DNA from: Negativibacillus massiliensis | GTDB lineage: Bacteria; Bacillota; Clostridia; Oscillospirales; Ruminococcaceae | Direction of reading: 5' to 3' | Assembly (NCBI RefSeq): GCF_900148495.1 | Contig: NZ_FTRU01000008.1 | Coordinates: forward strand, 1,364,001 to 1,428,000 | DNA: 64,000 nt | In this document: piece after piece, positions 49,973 to 59,286 of the stretch | Layout: the number at the start of each line of letters is the position of its first letter | Position numbering within the stretch: the first letter of the stretch is position 1 | Translations under genes and position numbers: made by a program | Notes under the pieces: model-generated | What the model saw: only the letters and a program-made list of their open reading frames with translations | Told to the model about the DNA's origin: nothing | Database searches by the model: none

Positions 49973-50449
49973 TTATTTTGTGTCTTGGTCAACCGACTGT
50001 TCCATAATTTCAGCCAGTTTGTCTAGTACACGGAACATGGTCTCGGTATCCTCCTGGCCCAGCTGATTCATGATCGTATCCAGTCGTTTTACCATGCCCT
50101 GACAGGCACGTTCCATTAAATCAACACCGGATTCGGTCAATCTGATCCAGGTCGTGCGCTTATCCTTTTCATCCGGTATGCGCTGAACATAGCCCATCTG
50201 TTCGAGTTTGCTGATTCGCTGGCTGACTGCCGGCATACTCTGTCCCATGACAGCGGCAAGCTCGGAAAGGGTCATCGGTTCAAATGGGTCCCGGTCGGTT
50301 TCCTTCATCGGGTCCGTTCCCCCATGACGGAGGGTAAGCAGAGTTCCCATCTGGGATTTGCTGATCTGCGATGGCGCCAGACTTCCCCATGCTTTTCGCA
50401 TGCGGTCCATCGCTTTAAACATCCGCATTGCGCGGTTATGTTCCTGCAT
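49973..50449 (-). CDS. MarR-family regulator
   Basis: This 158-aa winged-helix regulator has the MarR core TLSELAAVMGQSMPAVSQRISKLEQMGYVQRIPDEKDKRTTWIRLTESG read in parts. Downstream are the two exporter subunits it should repress, as in many Firmicutes drug-exporter operons. AAGGAG precedes the ATG. Overlapping palindromes lie in its leader at 50475-50507. Confidence 0.9.
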   Translation of the reverse strand: MQEHNRAMRMFKAMDRMRKAWGSLAPSQISKSQMGTLLTLRHGGTDPMKETDRDPFEPMTLSELAAVMGQSMPAVSQRISKLEQMGYVQRIPDEKDKRTTWIRLTESGVDLMERACQGMVKRLDTIMNQLGQEDTETMFRVLDKLAEIMEQSVDQDTK

Positions 50450-50474
50450 TCTTTTCTCCTTTCCGACAAATTAT

Positions 50475-50507
50475 TTAACTTCCATAATTATGATAGTTAA
50501 TTATCAT
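50475..50507. promoter_or_regulatory. Overlapping palindromes, probable MarR operator
   Basis: TTAACT...AGTTAA with core CATAATTATG (50475-50500) and ATGATA-N6-TATCAT (50490-50507) overlap just downstream of the predicted start point. Confidence 0.6.
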
Positions 50508-50515
50508 ACCTAAGT

Positions 50516-50544
50516 ATTCTATTCTTCTTTCCTCTTATTGTCAA
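50516..50544 (-). promoter_or_regulatory. Promoter of the MarR-ABC operon
   Basis: On the minus strand TTGACA (50539-50544), 17-bp spacer, TAGAAT (50516-50521). Confidence 0.75.
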
Positions 50545-50601
50545 TACCGCTAAAAAGAGTTCATATTTTTTTAACATGATGCTGTTTTTTCAAAGGAAAA
50601 T

Positions 50602-50645
50602 AAAAAAGTGCCCAAAAAGCTGTCAGCCTTTCGAGCACTTTTTCA
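50602..50645 (-). terminator. Terminator of the LytTR-GHKL-ABC operon
   Basis: The stem AAAAAGTGC/GCACTTTTT encloses a second small stem and has T residues on the minus side. Confidence 0.75.
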
Positions 50646-50648
50646 AAA

Positions 50649-52541
50649 TTATCCGGCAAACGACGGAACCTCTTCCATTTGTTTTTCACTATAATATTTT
50701 GCCTGGGATTCCCACATTTTATAATACAATCCTTTTTTCTTCATCAAGGACTCGTGGCTTCCCATTTCCCGCACGGTACCGTTGTCAAACACTGCGATGT
50801 TATCGCAGAATCGGCAGCTGGACATCCTGTGTGAGATGTAAATCGCAGTTTTATCCGAAACCAGTGTGTCAAATTTGGAATAAATCTCATATTCACTGAT
50901 CGGGTCAAGAGCAGAAGTTGGCTCATCCAGAATAATCACCGGAGCATCCTTGTAAAGAGCTCTTGCAATCGCAATTTTCTGTGCCTCACCGCCGGAAATT
51001 TCAACGCCGTCATCCCCTGCCTGATACAGTACGGTCTGCAATCCCTCTTTCATCCTGCGGACACGGTCTCCAATTCCTGCTTTATCAAGACTGTCCCAGA
51101 CACGCTCTTCCTCATAGTCAACGCTTGCCGCTACGTTCTGACCCAGCTCAAAGGAAAACAGCTTAAAATCCTGAAACACCACGGAAAACAGGCTTTGATA
51201 TTCCTGATAATCGTACTTTTTAATGTCGATGCCATTGAGCAGGATCTGTCCTTCGGTCGGGTCGTACAAGCGGCACAGCAGCTTAATGAAGGTCGTTTTT
51301 CCAGCACCATTTTTTCCCACCAGTGCAAGCTTGCTGCCTACTTTGAATTTAAAAGAAACGTGGTCAAGAATCTTTTTCTCTGTTCCCGGGTAAGCAAAGG
51401 AAACATCCCGAAACTCCAGTTCATATTCATTGTCGTCCCGCTTTTCTACCGGAAGCTGTCCCTCATACTTTTTGTTCTCGATGGAAAAGAAGTCGATCTC
51501 ACACTTTGAATAGTTAGCACAGATATTCATCTCGGTCAGATCGGTCATCAGAGAGGTGAAGGATTCATAAAAGCTGCTCAGCGCACCGACATACTGCAAA
51601 ATGCTGCCGACTGTAATGGCACCAAACAGTGCTTTCATGCCTACCAGAATATAAAACAATGGTACTGCAATCTGGCTGATGATAATGATATTTCCGCCAA
51701 TTCTTTCCTCCAGCTTTGCCTGTCTGGAAAGAAAGGCGCTGCATCCCTTTCCGACTTCTTGAAATCCTTTATAAAGTAAATCGGACATGTGATACGAACG
51801 AATATCTTTTCCGTTTTGATACTTGCTGATGAGAAAATGATAATACCGAAACTTTCTGGTAAAATCCAGAGAGTATTCCCAGTATTCCTTTACTTTTCTC
51901 TCTTTTTTCTTAAAGAATATCAGGGAAAAATAAATGGAAGCAGTCAGGACAGCCAGTACCAGAACCGAAGAAACTGGAGAGGTAAACAGGTAGGCGACCA
52001 TTCCTTTTCCCTGCACCGTTCTGGTAAAGAAAAATGGCAGCATCAAGCCAAATGAATAAACAATTGAGAAAAAGCTCTTGACCGTTCTTCCGACATCCTC
52101 GCAAAAGCCGGGTATTCCACCGTACATGTTTCTGGTTTCATCGTGCATGCGGATCATGTCCCGGGTCTCGGTTTCTTCCAGACGCTCATAGTCAAGCTGC
52201 AGTGCACGCTCCGAAAACTTCTTCTGCGAGATGCACCAGACATCCAGATAGCTTTTCCGCAGCCAGTCCAACAAAGCAATCAGCAGTGCCGTTATCAAAT
52301 TTAAGCTGACCATCCAGCAGACAATCTTCATCACCGATGCTACACTTTCACCTGCAATCAGTCCATCCAAAATCAGCGCCGAACAAACGATATTGATGAA
52401 TGGCTTGAGCGCTTCCAGCATGTTTTTTCCAATCTCTGCTGGAAGGATTCCACGATGAAAGGAATGAACCAGTTTCATCAGTGCAACTGCTTCCGGACTA
52501 ACAATCTTTTGCCACAATGGATTTGCTGTTTTATTCTTCAT
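50649..52541 (-). CDS. ABC exporter subunit 2 (peptide-type, no peptidase domain)
   Basis: This 630-aa half-transporter has six helices and an intact nucleotide domain: GKNGAGKTT, EISGGEAQKIAIARAL and [13 protein letters not shown]. It carries no N-terminal C39 peptidase. It overlaps the partner gene by 11 bp; the start is ATG 52541, after GGGGGCG. It should form a heterodimer with the partner and export a small molecule or peptide. The SGGE signature and the LytTR control suggest a peptide- or antimicrobial-linked exporter, inferred only. Confidence 0.88.
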   Translation of the reverse strand: MKNKTANPLWQKIVSPEAVALMKLVHSFHRGILPAEIGKNMLEALKPFINIVCSALILDGLIAGESVASVMKIVCWMVSLNLITALLIALLDWLRKSYLDVWCISQKKFSERALQLDYERLEETETRDMIRMHDETRNMYGGIPGFCEDVGRTVKSFFSIVYSFGLMLPFFFTRTVQGKGMVAYLFTSPVSSVLVLAVLTASIYFSLIFFKKKERKVKEYWEYSLDFTRKFRYYHFLISKYQNGKDIRSYHMSDLLYKGFQEVGKGCSAFLSRQAKLEERIGGNIIIISQIAVPLFYILVGMKALFGAITVGSILQYVGALSSFYESFTSLMTDLTEMNICANYSKCEIDFFSIENKKYEGQLPVEKRDDNEYELEFRDVSFAYPGTEKKILDHVSFKFKVGSKLALVGKNGAGKTTFIKLLCRLYDPTEGQILLNGIDIKKYDYQEYQSLFSVVFQDFKLFSFELGQNVAASVDYEEERVWDSLDKAGIGDRVRRMKEGLQTVLYQAGDDGVEISGGEAQKIAIARALYKDAPVIILDEPTSALDPISEYEIYSKFDTLVSDKTAIYISHRMSSCRFCDNIAVFDNGTVREMGSHESLMKKKGLYYKMWESQAKYYSEKQMEEVPSFAG

Positions 52542-54372
52542 CTGGTTTCGCCCCCAGTTTCTTTTGATAATAATATGCCTGATAGGCAAACATTTTTGCG
52601 TACTGTCCACCCTGCTGCATCAGCTGCTGGTGGGTTCCCTCCTCCACAATCTTTCCATTTTCCAGATAGAACACCCTGTCACAGAATTGTGTGCTGGAAA
52701 GACGATGAGAGATAAACACAGAGGTCTTTTCTTTGGTCAGTTCATGGTATTTCTGGTACATATCTGCCTCTGCCAGAGGGTCCAGTGCAGCAGTCGGTTC
52801 ATCCAGCACCATGACCGGAGCATCCTTATACAGAGCGCGTGCAAGCATCATCTTTTGAATCTCACCGCCGGAAAGGGCCACACCGTCAGCATACAGATCC
52901 TTGGAATAAGGGGTCTTTTCCTTTTTGGGCAAAGACTCGATCTTTTCCCAGAGTCCCGCACGCTTCAGACAATCCTTCACCCTCTGATGATCTATTTTTT
53001 CTTCGTCGCAGCAGGCAATATTCTGTTCTATGGAAAATGCCATCAAAAACGGATCCTGAAATACCGTTCCGATCAGCTCAAAATATTCATCGCTGGAAAA
53101 GGACTGGATATTTCTTCCGCCCAGCAAAATTTCTCCGCTGCTTGGCTGATATAATCCGGTCAGGAGCTTGACCAGCGTTGTTTTGCCTGCACCATTTTGT
53201 CCAACCAGCGCAATCTTTTCCCCGGGTCTGATGGTAAGATTTAAGTGTTCCAGCACCGGTTTTTCTGTTTGAGGATAGGTAAAGGAAACATCTTTAAATT
53301 CAATGGACAGTGGGTAAGAAAGCGGAGCACCTGTACCGCTTTTCTCCCGCTTTCCGTCTTCCATCTCCATATAGTTTCTCAGGTATCCCAGCTGCAAACT
53401 TGCCTTTCTCAGATAACCGTAGTTCTCCACCAGTCCTGTAAGCCAGGTGGTAAATCCGGCGATCATTCCTACATAGAAGGTAAATTCCGCCACACTGAGC
53501 GTATGATCGAGTACCTGTCCAATCAAAATCCCATAGGCAAGCAGGTCACGAACAACCAAAAAGAGGTTGTTGGAAATATCCATCAGCTTCATCCTGCCCC
53601 AGATGTTTGCGCTGAGCTTTTTGATTTTCTGGTTTAACTGCTCAAAACGCTGTGGGAACCAGTTTTCAATTCCATACAGGCGGATATCTTTCGCGTTTTC
53701 CAGCGCAGAACAGTACTCCCCCAGATAATAGGTTGCCTGATGATATTCTCCCTCTTCTTTCCTTGTCTTTTGCTGATAGCGATAGGAAATTCGCTCAAAA
53801 ATCAGACAGGAAACAGTCATGGCAAACAGCACCAGAAGGATTTTCCAGTCGATGGTAGAAAGGATTCCTGCATACATAATTAAGCCAATCAAATGGAAGA
53901 AAAACAAGGGGGCTTTTCTGAAAATCTGTTCGATTCCCCAGTTATTTCCATTTAAAGCAGAAAATGCGTTTTGAAAATCAATCTGTTTCTGGTGTGGTTC
54001 AACGTTGTGGTATCCAGTCCGCATGACCTTATCATAAAACTCCAGAATCATCGTTTGAAATCGAAAAGAGGTGATATATTGTTCCGTTTCCCGATTGGAG
54101 TAATTTAACATCCATTTTCCACCAGCGGTCACAACCCCCAGAATGGCAAGCATCAGCAAAAATCGCCGGATGCTTCCCTGCTCGATCATTGCCACTACCA
54201 GAGCCGGAAGCACATTGTTGATAACCGGCAGAAGAACAGACAACACAATGCTGAGTATCGTAAACACAATCATCATCGGATAAACTTTTGCTACCCTGCG
54301 ATAAGCATAGATCATATTCTGCCACATATTGTATTGTTTATTTTGTGAAGTGGTTTGCTGTTTTGCTTTCAT
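52531..54372 (-). CDS. ABC exporter subunit 1
   Basis: This 613-aa half-transporter has six helices and intact GQNGAGKTT, ALSGGEIQKMMLARAL and VMVLDEPTAALDP. Both halves keep catalytic Glu, unlike the drug exporter next door. It is preceded by its own promoter with two palindromes (54404-54462), so it can be expressed apart from the two-component genes. AGGAAGGGG lies before the ATG. Confidence 0.88.
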   Translation of the reverse strand: MKAKQQTTSQNKQYNMWQNMIYAYRRVAKVYPMMIVFTILSIVLSVLLPVINNVLPALVVAMIEQGSIRRFLLMLAILGVVTAGGKWMLNYSNRETEQYITSFRFQTMILEFYDKVMRTGYHNVEPHQKQIDFQNAFSALNGNNWGIEQIFRKAPLFFFHLIGLIMYAGILSTIDWKILLVLFAMTVSCLIFERISYRYQQKTRKEEGEYHQATYYLGEYCSALENAKDIRLYGIENWFPQRFEQLNQKIKKLSANIWGRMKLMDISNNLFLVVRDLLAYGILIGQVLDHTLSVAEFTFYVGMIAGFTTWLTGLVENYGYLRKASLQLGYLRNYMEMEDGKREKSGTGAPLSYPLSIEFKDVSFTYPQTEKPVLEHLNLTIRPGEKIALVGQNGAGKTTLVKLLTGLYQPSSGEILLGGRNIQSFSSDEYFELIGTVFQDPFLMAFSIEQNIACCDEEKIDHQRVKDCLKRAGLWEKIESLPKKEKTPYSKDLYADGVALSGGEIQKMMLARALYKDAPVMVLDEPTAALDPLAEADMYQKYHELTKEKTSVFISHRLSSTQFCDRVFYLENGKIVEEGTHQQLMQQGGQYAKMFAYQAYYYQKKLGAKPDEE

Positions 54373-54403
54373 TCTTTCCCCTTCCTTTCTCTGCCTTTAT
54401 CCT

Positions 54404-54462
54404 AGCATAAAATTGCGTACAAAACACAATTCGTGCACGAATGGTCGTTTTTCGTGCACGAA
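54404..54462 (-). promoter_or_regulatory. LytTR-type activator sites and promoter of the ABC pair
   Basis: TTCGTGCACGAA occurs twice (54430-54441 and 54451-54462); the first extends to a 14-bp palindrome. Centres are exactly 21 bp apart. On the minus strand a TATGCT -10 lies at 54404-54409 and the -35 position falls on the nearer copy, as for LytTR activators binding direct repeats two helical turns apart. Confidence 0.65.
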
Positions 54463-54487
54463 TTGCATGGTTGTATCCGGACAGGGG

Positions 54488-55489
54488 TTACAGCGGCAGC
54501 ATGATCTCGGTTGCAAAGACGCCCGGTTCATTTTTGCGGTTAATAAATCCCCCGTACTTTTCTACGGTATTATTAATTCGCTTGAGTCCATGTCCATGAT
54601 TGCCGCGTTTGGTTGTGATATATTCGTCATCGAGCTTCCGCACCAGCTCATTGGTGGCATTGGTCACCGAAATATATAACTGTTTGCGGAACACTCCGAT
54701 ATACAGCCGCAGGAATCGATCCTTCACCGGCAGTTTTTCGCAGGCTTCCACCGCATTGTCGATCAGATTTCCAATCAGGACACACAGGTCGATGTCACTG
54801 ACTGTGAGTTTCTGCGGAACAGTCGCTTTAAAGTTAAGGGAAATTTCCCTTTTCTCTGCATAAGAAAGTTTAGAGTTGAGGATTGCATCCAGCGATACAT
54901 TGCCGCTTTCCACCATCTGGCGGATATCGTCCAGATCTTCCTCCAGCCTTCCCAGATATTCTGTCGCAAGCTCATACTGCCCCATCCCGAGCTGGGCTTT
55001 GAGTGCCTGAATATGGTTGTGGTAATCGTGCCGCCATCCCCGCATAGTAAGGTAAAGGTTCTGCACCTCCTCTACCTGCTTTTTGACTACCTGATTCTGG
55101 TATTCCATCATACTTTCCTCATAGCTTCTGCGCAAAAAGCGCTGGTTGTTTTCTGCAAGGAAAAATACCAAAGTCATCATCAGTCCCAGCTGTGGTACAA
55201 GCTGAGGCGAAAGCAGTCCAAGTCCACAAAATCCAAGTTCCACCAGATAAAACAGGCACAAAAATATCCACGATACCTTTTGATTTCCCAGATGGAGCAT
55301 GGCAAAACCCACCCCTGCAAGGAGCAGAATAGACCAGGTGGTGAAATGGAAAAAGAACAGCACACCGCTTGCCAAAACTGGAAGCAGCAAAATCGCTCCC
55401 CATTTGATTCCCCTTTGTTTGATTAAGCAAACTGCAAGATAAACGCTCACCAAAACAAGACAGAGAAGGTTTAAGATTGTCCAGATCAC
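54488..55489 (-). CDS. GHKL-type sensor histidine kinase (AgrC-like)
   Basis: This 333-aa kinase has five to six membrane helices (residues 1-120), a linker, an H-box in WRHDYHNHIQAL, the N-box GNLIDNAVEAC and the G-box GNHGHGLKRI. The membrane-type sensor with no extracellular domain is typical of peptide pheromone or antimicrobial sensors of the Agr/Com class. It begins by ATGA overlap with the response regulator. No agrB/D pheromone gene is seen nearby. Confidence 0.9.
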   Translation of the reverse strand: MIWTILNLLCLVLVSVYLAVCLIKQRGIKWGAILLLPVLASGVLFFFHFTTWSILLLAGVGFAMLHLGNQKVSWIFLCLFYLVELGFCGLGLLSPQLVPQLGLMMTLVFFLAENNQRFLRRSYEESMMEYQNQVVKKQVEEVQNLYLTMRGWRHDYHNHIQALKAQLGMGQYELATEYLGRLEEDLDDIRQMVESGNVSLDAILNSKLSYAEKREISLNFKATVPQKLTVSDIDLCVLIGNLIDNAVEACEKLPVKDRFLRLYIGVFRKQLYISVTNATNELVRKLDDEYITTKRGNHGHGLKRINNTVEKYGGFINRKNEPGVFATEIMLPL

Positions 55490-56196
55490 AAAATCGCCTC
55501 CCGATAAAAACGAATAAACTCCTCGTTGAGCTTTTTGTAGGCTCCTCTGGATACCGGAATTGTTTCCCCGTTATCCAGGCTGCATTCTGTTTTCGTAATC
55601 CGAACCACGTGTGAAAGGTTTACAAAAAAGCTGCGGTGGCTCTGCACAAAGCTGTCGTCCAGCCTTTCACCCACTGTTGCCAAAGTTCCTTTTTGTTCCA
55701 GATTTCCCCGCATCGTATGAAAGTTTAAATAGTGCCCCTGAGATTCAACTGCTAAAATATCCTCAAGATATATCTTTTCCTTTTCTCCGCCCACTTCCAG
55801 AATCAGATACTTTCGGTTGTTCTGAGAAGCCTTGGCAGTAAGTTCCAAAAGTTCCGACAACTTCTCCTGCTGCAAAGGCTTCATCAAATAGCGCACCGCC
55901 TGCACCTCATATCCTTCAAAGACATGGTCTCCAACTGCTGTCAAAAAGGCGATCATTACATGGTTGTCCCGCTCTCGGATTTTTCTTGCCAGTTCTACAC
56001 CATCCATTTTTCCCATCTGGATGTCGAGCAGGATCAAATCAAACGAAAAATTCTGTTCATTTTCAAACAGCATCTGTTCCGCGCTGTCATAATGAAAAAC
56101 CTCGCACAAAACTCCTTTTTCCCCGGACCACTTCTGAATCATATTCTCCACTACTGCATGAAAACTTTTTTCATCATCACAAAAACAAATCCGCAT
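55486..56196 (-). CDS. LytTR-family response regulator
   Basis: This 236-aa regulator has a receiver domain (MRICFCDDEKSF; phosphoacceptor Asp58 in LILLDIQMGKMDG) and a C-terminal LytTR domain (LEVGGEKEKIYLEDILAVESQGHYLNFHT, FVQSHRSFFVNLSHV), like AgrA or ComE. It should bind direct repeats 21 bp apart and activate promoters. The likely target is 54430-54462. Start ATG 56196 after AGGAAATCACG. Confidence 0.92.
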   Translation of the reverse strand: MRICFCDDEKSFHAVVENMIQKWSGEKGVLCEVFHYDSAEQMLFENEQNFSFDLILLDIQMGKMDGVELARKIRERDNHVMIAFLTAVGDHVFEGYEVQAVRYLMKPLQQEKLSELLELTAKASQNNRKYLILEVGGEKEKIYLEDILAVESQGHYLNFHTMRGNLEQKGTLATVGERLDDSFVQSHRSFFVNLSHVVRITKTECSLDNGETIPVSRGAYKKLNEEFIRFYREAIL

Positions 56197-56227
56197 CGTG
56201 ATTTCCTTTCTTTGCTGGTATGTTATC

Positions 56228-56803
56228 TTAACAATCCGCACCTTCTGTTTTTAAAATCAGGCGAATAAACTTGTATTCTCCCACCTGATATTCTTTTTCA
56301 TCTTCTAGCTGGTACCCAATTTGCAGATAGTCCTCTTTCACAATCAGGTCACTCTGACGAATCGCCGGGTTATCCTGCGGACATTCTGCAAAACCATTGA
56401 TCCAGAGGACTCCATTCTTAGTCAGATGCTTTTTTAACTGCATTGCTGTCTTAGAAAGCAATCGATAGTGATTACACACAATCATATCAAATTTTCCCAA
56501 GGAATCAAAATTTTCCTCACAGCACAAATCCATCTGCTGTGTATATACAGTAAGTCTTTCCTTCTCTGCAAACCTTTTCAGCCGATTGAGCGCAGCTTCA
56601 CTAAAGTCGACCGCCGTTACCTCAAATCCATTTCCTGCAAGAAAGAGTGCGTTTCTTCCATCTCCGCAGGCAAGATCCAATACAGAACCTTTTTCCCTAA
56701 AAAAGGCAGCATCTTCAATTAAAAGTGCTTCCGGCGGCAGCTGAGAGTCTGACCTTGACAAAAATTTTTGCTCCCAAAAGTTTCGATTTCCCATATACTC
56801 CAT
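56228..56803 (-). CDS. Class I SAM-dependent methyltransferase (TehB-like)
   Basis: This 191-aa methyltransferase has motif I GSVLDLACGDGRNALFLA, then VTAVDFSEAALNRL and DMIVCNHYRLL. It opens GNRNFWEQKFLSR. Proteins of this size are often called tellurite resistance or small-molecule methyltransferases; specificity unknown. Start ATG 56803, 7 nt after GGAGGG. It is 31 bp upstream of the response regulator in the same direction and may be the first gene of that operon. Confidence 0.85.
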   Translation of the reverse strand: MEYMGNRNFWEQKFLSRSDSQLPPEALLIEDAAFFREKGSVLDLACGDGRNALFLAGNGFEVTAVDFSEAALNRLKRFAEKERLTVYTQQMDLCCEENFDSLGKFDMIVCNHYRLLSKTAMQLKKHLTKNGVLWINGFAECPQDNPAIRQSDLIVKEDYLQIGYQLEDEKEYQVGEYKFIRLILKTEGADC

Positions 56804-56889
56804 TGTCTTTCCCTCCATTTATACTTTTTCATTTTACTACAGCTTCTCTCTCCCTGCAATTTCCCTACCGTAATTTCTAAAAAATGTTC

Positions 56890-56918
56890 TTGCCTTTTTG
56901 GAAAATATATAGTATAAT
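56890..56918 (+). promoter_or_regulatory. Promoter of the SRP RNA gene
   Basis: TTGCCT (56890-56895), 17-bp spacer, TATAAT (56913-56918). Confidence 0.8.
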
Positions 56919-56924
56919 ACAAAA

Positions 56925-57147
56925 GCATGATTTAATAATACCGCTCATTCGTGTGGCAGGGCTGTACCGTCAGGCGAAACGTGTTTTTTATCATGCGGAA
57001 ATGTTGGTCCTGTGCGACAGGGTTCCATGAACCATGTCAGGCGGGGAACCGAGCAGCATTAAGTGGCAACTTCTGTGCGCCGCAGGTAACCTGCATTTCC
57101 GTGTGATCAAGGACATGTTTTCAGCTTTGGTGCGTCCTGCTTTTTTC
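56925..57147 (+). ncRNA. ffs: Signal recognition particle RNA (large, Alu-containing type)
   Basis: The S-domain signature is clear: GTTCCATGAACCATGTCAGG followed by CGGGGAACCGAGCAGCA at about 57020-57058, the conserved Ffh-binding loop. The 5' part with GGCAGGGCTGTACCGTCAGGCGAAA (in pieces) is the Alu-like domain of Firmicutes SRP RNA, and the 3' end falls in a stem GTCCTGC with TTTTTT. It lies directly before dnaX, as in many Firmicutes. The ends are estimated from the promoter and T-run. Confidence 0.88.
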
Positions 57148-57175
57148 GAATAATCGATTATTGGGGGCAGAAAGG

Positions 57176-58834
57176 ATGTATCAGGCACTATACAGAAAAT
57201 ACCGGCCAAAAAACTTTGATGACGTTGTTGGTCAGGAACATATTACTGTGACTCTGAAGCAGGAAATTTCCAGCGGCAGGGTTGGACATGCCTATCTGTT
57301 CACCGGTTCACGCGGAACCGGCAAAACAACCTGCTCCAAAATCATTGCCAAAGCAGTAAACTGCCCGAATCAGCAGGACGGCAATCCCTGCGGTGTCTGC
57401 GACATCTGCAAAGGGATCGACGACGGCTCCATTCTGGATGTCACCGAAATCGACGCTGCCAGCAACAACGGTGTGGACAACATCCGTCAGCTGCGCGAAG
57501 AAGCAAACTTTACTCCTGCTGTTACCAAATACCGCGTCTATATCATCGACGAAACCCACATGCTCAGTGTTGGTGCTTTCAATGCACTGCTTAAAATCAT
57601 GGAGGAACCACCCGAGCATGTTATCTTTATTCTCGCAACCACCGAAGTTCACAAAATTCCGGCAACCATCCTTTCCCGCTGCCAGCGATTTGATTTTCGC
57701 CGCATTGACCCTAAGGTCATCGCCGAAAGGGTCAAATATGTCTGCCAGCAGGAAAACATCCTGATTGATGAGGATGCCGCTTCCCTGATTGCCCGTCTTG
57801 CCGAAGGCGGCATGCGTGATGCGCTTTCCCTTTTGGATGTCTGCCGCAGCAATGCCAGAAATCCGGAAAATCAGCAGGAACACATCACCGCAGAGCATGT
57901 TCGTTCCAGTGCGGGACTTGCCATGTCTGACTGTTTGTTCTCAATTGCGGATGCTGTATTAAAACAGGATGTTCCGGCGATATTAAAAGAGATTGACACC
58001 ATGTTTTTAAACTCGATTGACTTTGAAAAGATGTGTGTACAGCTGATCTCCCATTATCGTGGACTGATGATGGCAAAGGCATTAAAATCCCCTGCTGATT
58101 TTGTACCGGGACTGTCACAGGACATTCAGGCGCTGACCGAACAGGCTTCCCGCTACTCGATGGGACAGATTCTCTACTCGCTGACCGTTTTGCAGGATAC
58201 TCTTTCCCGTATGAGCAAGACCTCACAGACAAGAACCGAGCTGGAGATGGCAGTCATCAAGCTGTCCAATCCTTCCCTTGATCGTTCGGTCGATGCCATT
58301 CTTGCTAGGCTTAGCAAACTGGAAAATCAACTGAAAAGCGGTATGGTTTCCATCGCTTCTTCTGCTGCACAAACCGCTCAGGTATCGGTAGAGAAGCCTT
58401 CTGCAGACACAGTAAATCAAACCGCACAGCCAGTGGCTGCTCCAGGAGTTACTTCAACAGCTCCTTCCGCGGACATTCAGCCTCTCCCCTCTCCATCCAA
58501 AAAAGAGGTAAGCATCTTTGAGGAGTGGCCTCAGGTGCTGGATGCTCTGCGGCATACCAATAATGCCCTGCACGGTGCTTTAATCAACACCACTGCTTAC
58601 CGATATCAGGAAATCATTCTGATTGACTGCGACAATCCATTATTTTTGGAAATGATCCGTACCAATGAGTACGCGAAAAAATCCATTCATCAGGCTTTGA
58701 TTGCAGGCAGCGGCAGAGACTGGCGCATCGGTCCGTTTAAGAAGGATCAGTATGAAGCAAAAAAGGATGATCCTCTGGAGGACATCCTGTCTACCGCACA
58801 GAATCTTGGGGTGGATATTTCGATTGAAAATTAA
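57176..58834 (+). CDS. dnaX: DNA polymerase III subunits gamma/tau
   Basis: This 552-aa clamp loader ATPase has MYQALYRKYRPKNFDDVVGQEHIT, Walker A GSRGTGKTT, a zinc module CPNQQDGNPCGVCDIC, IDEAS-like DETHMLSV, and sensor residues in TILSRCQRFDFRRI. The C-terminal third is a Pro/Ala/Ser-rich linker and short tau-like domain. Start ATG 57176; the TTG at 57161 gives an implausible N-terminus. It is the first gene of dnaX-ybaB-recR and follows the SRP RNA by about 30 bp. Confidence 0.96.
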   Translation: MYQALYRKYRPKNFDDVVGQEHITVTLKQEISSGRVGHAYLFTGSRGTGKTTCSKIIAKAVNCPNQQDGNPCGVCDICKGIDDGSILDVTEIDAASNNGVDNIRQLREEANFTPAVTKYRVYIIDETHMLSVGAFNALLKIMEEPPEHVIFILATTEVHKIPATILSRCQRFDFRRIDPKVIAERVKYVCQQENILIDEDAASLIARLAEGGMRDALSLLDVCRSNARNPENQQEHITAEHVRSSAGLAMSDCLFSIADAVLKQDVPAILKEIDTMFLNSIDFEKMCVQLISHYRGLMMAKALKSPADFVPGLSQDIQALTEQASRYSMGQILYSLTVLQDTLSRMSKTSQTRTELEMAVIKLSNPSLDRSVDAILARLSKLENQLKSGMVSIASSAAQTAQVSVEKPSADTVNQTAQPVAAPGVTSTAPSADIQPLPSPSKKEVSIFEEWPQVLDALRHTNNALHGALINTTAYRYQEIILIDCDNPLFLEMIRTNEYAKKSIHQALIAGSGRDWRIGPFKKDQYEAKKDDPLEDILSTAQNLGVDISIEN

Positions 58835-58935
58835 TTTGTTATCAAAAACAGCTTTTCTGTTTTTGGAAAATAGAATCCAAAATTTAAGCAATCTTAATTT
58901 GAGGTACGCTTAAAACAAAATAGGAGGAACAAAAA

Positions 58936-59283
<348 letters not shown>

Positions 59284-59286
59284 TCG

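Noticed and set aside
54428-54463. The two TTCGTGCACGAA palindromes as a terminator
   Set aside because: No T-run follows and the hairpins would be short; the 21-bp spacing and promoter position fit a protein-binding site better.
56925-57147. Minus-strand 72-codon frame over the SRP RNA
   Set aside because: The SRP RNA signature explains the sequence; the frame has no start signal.
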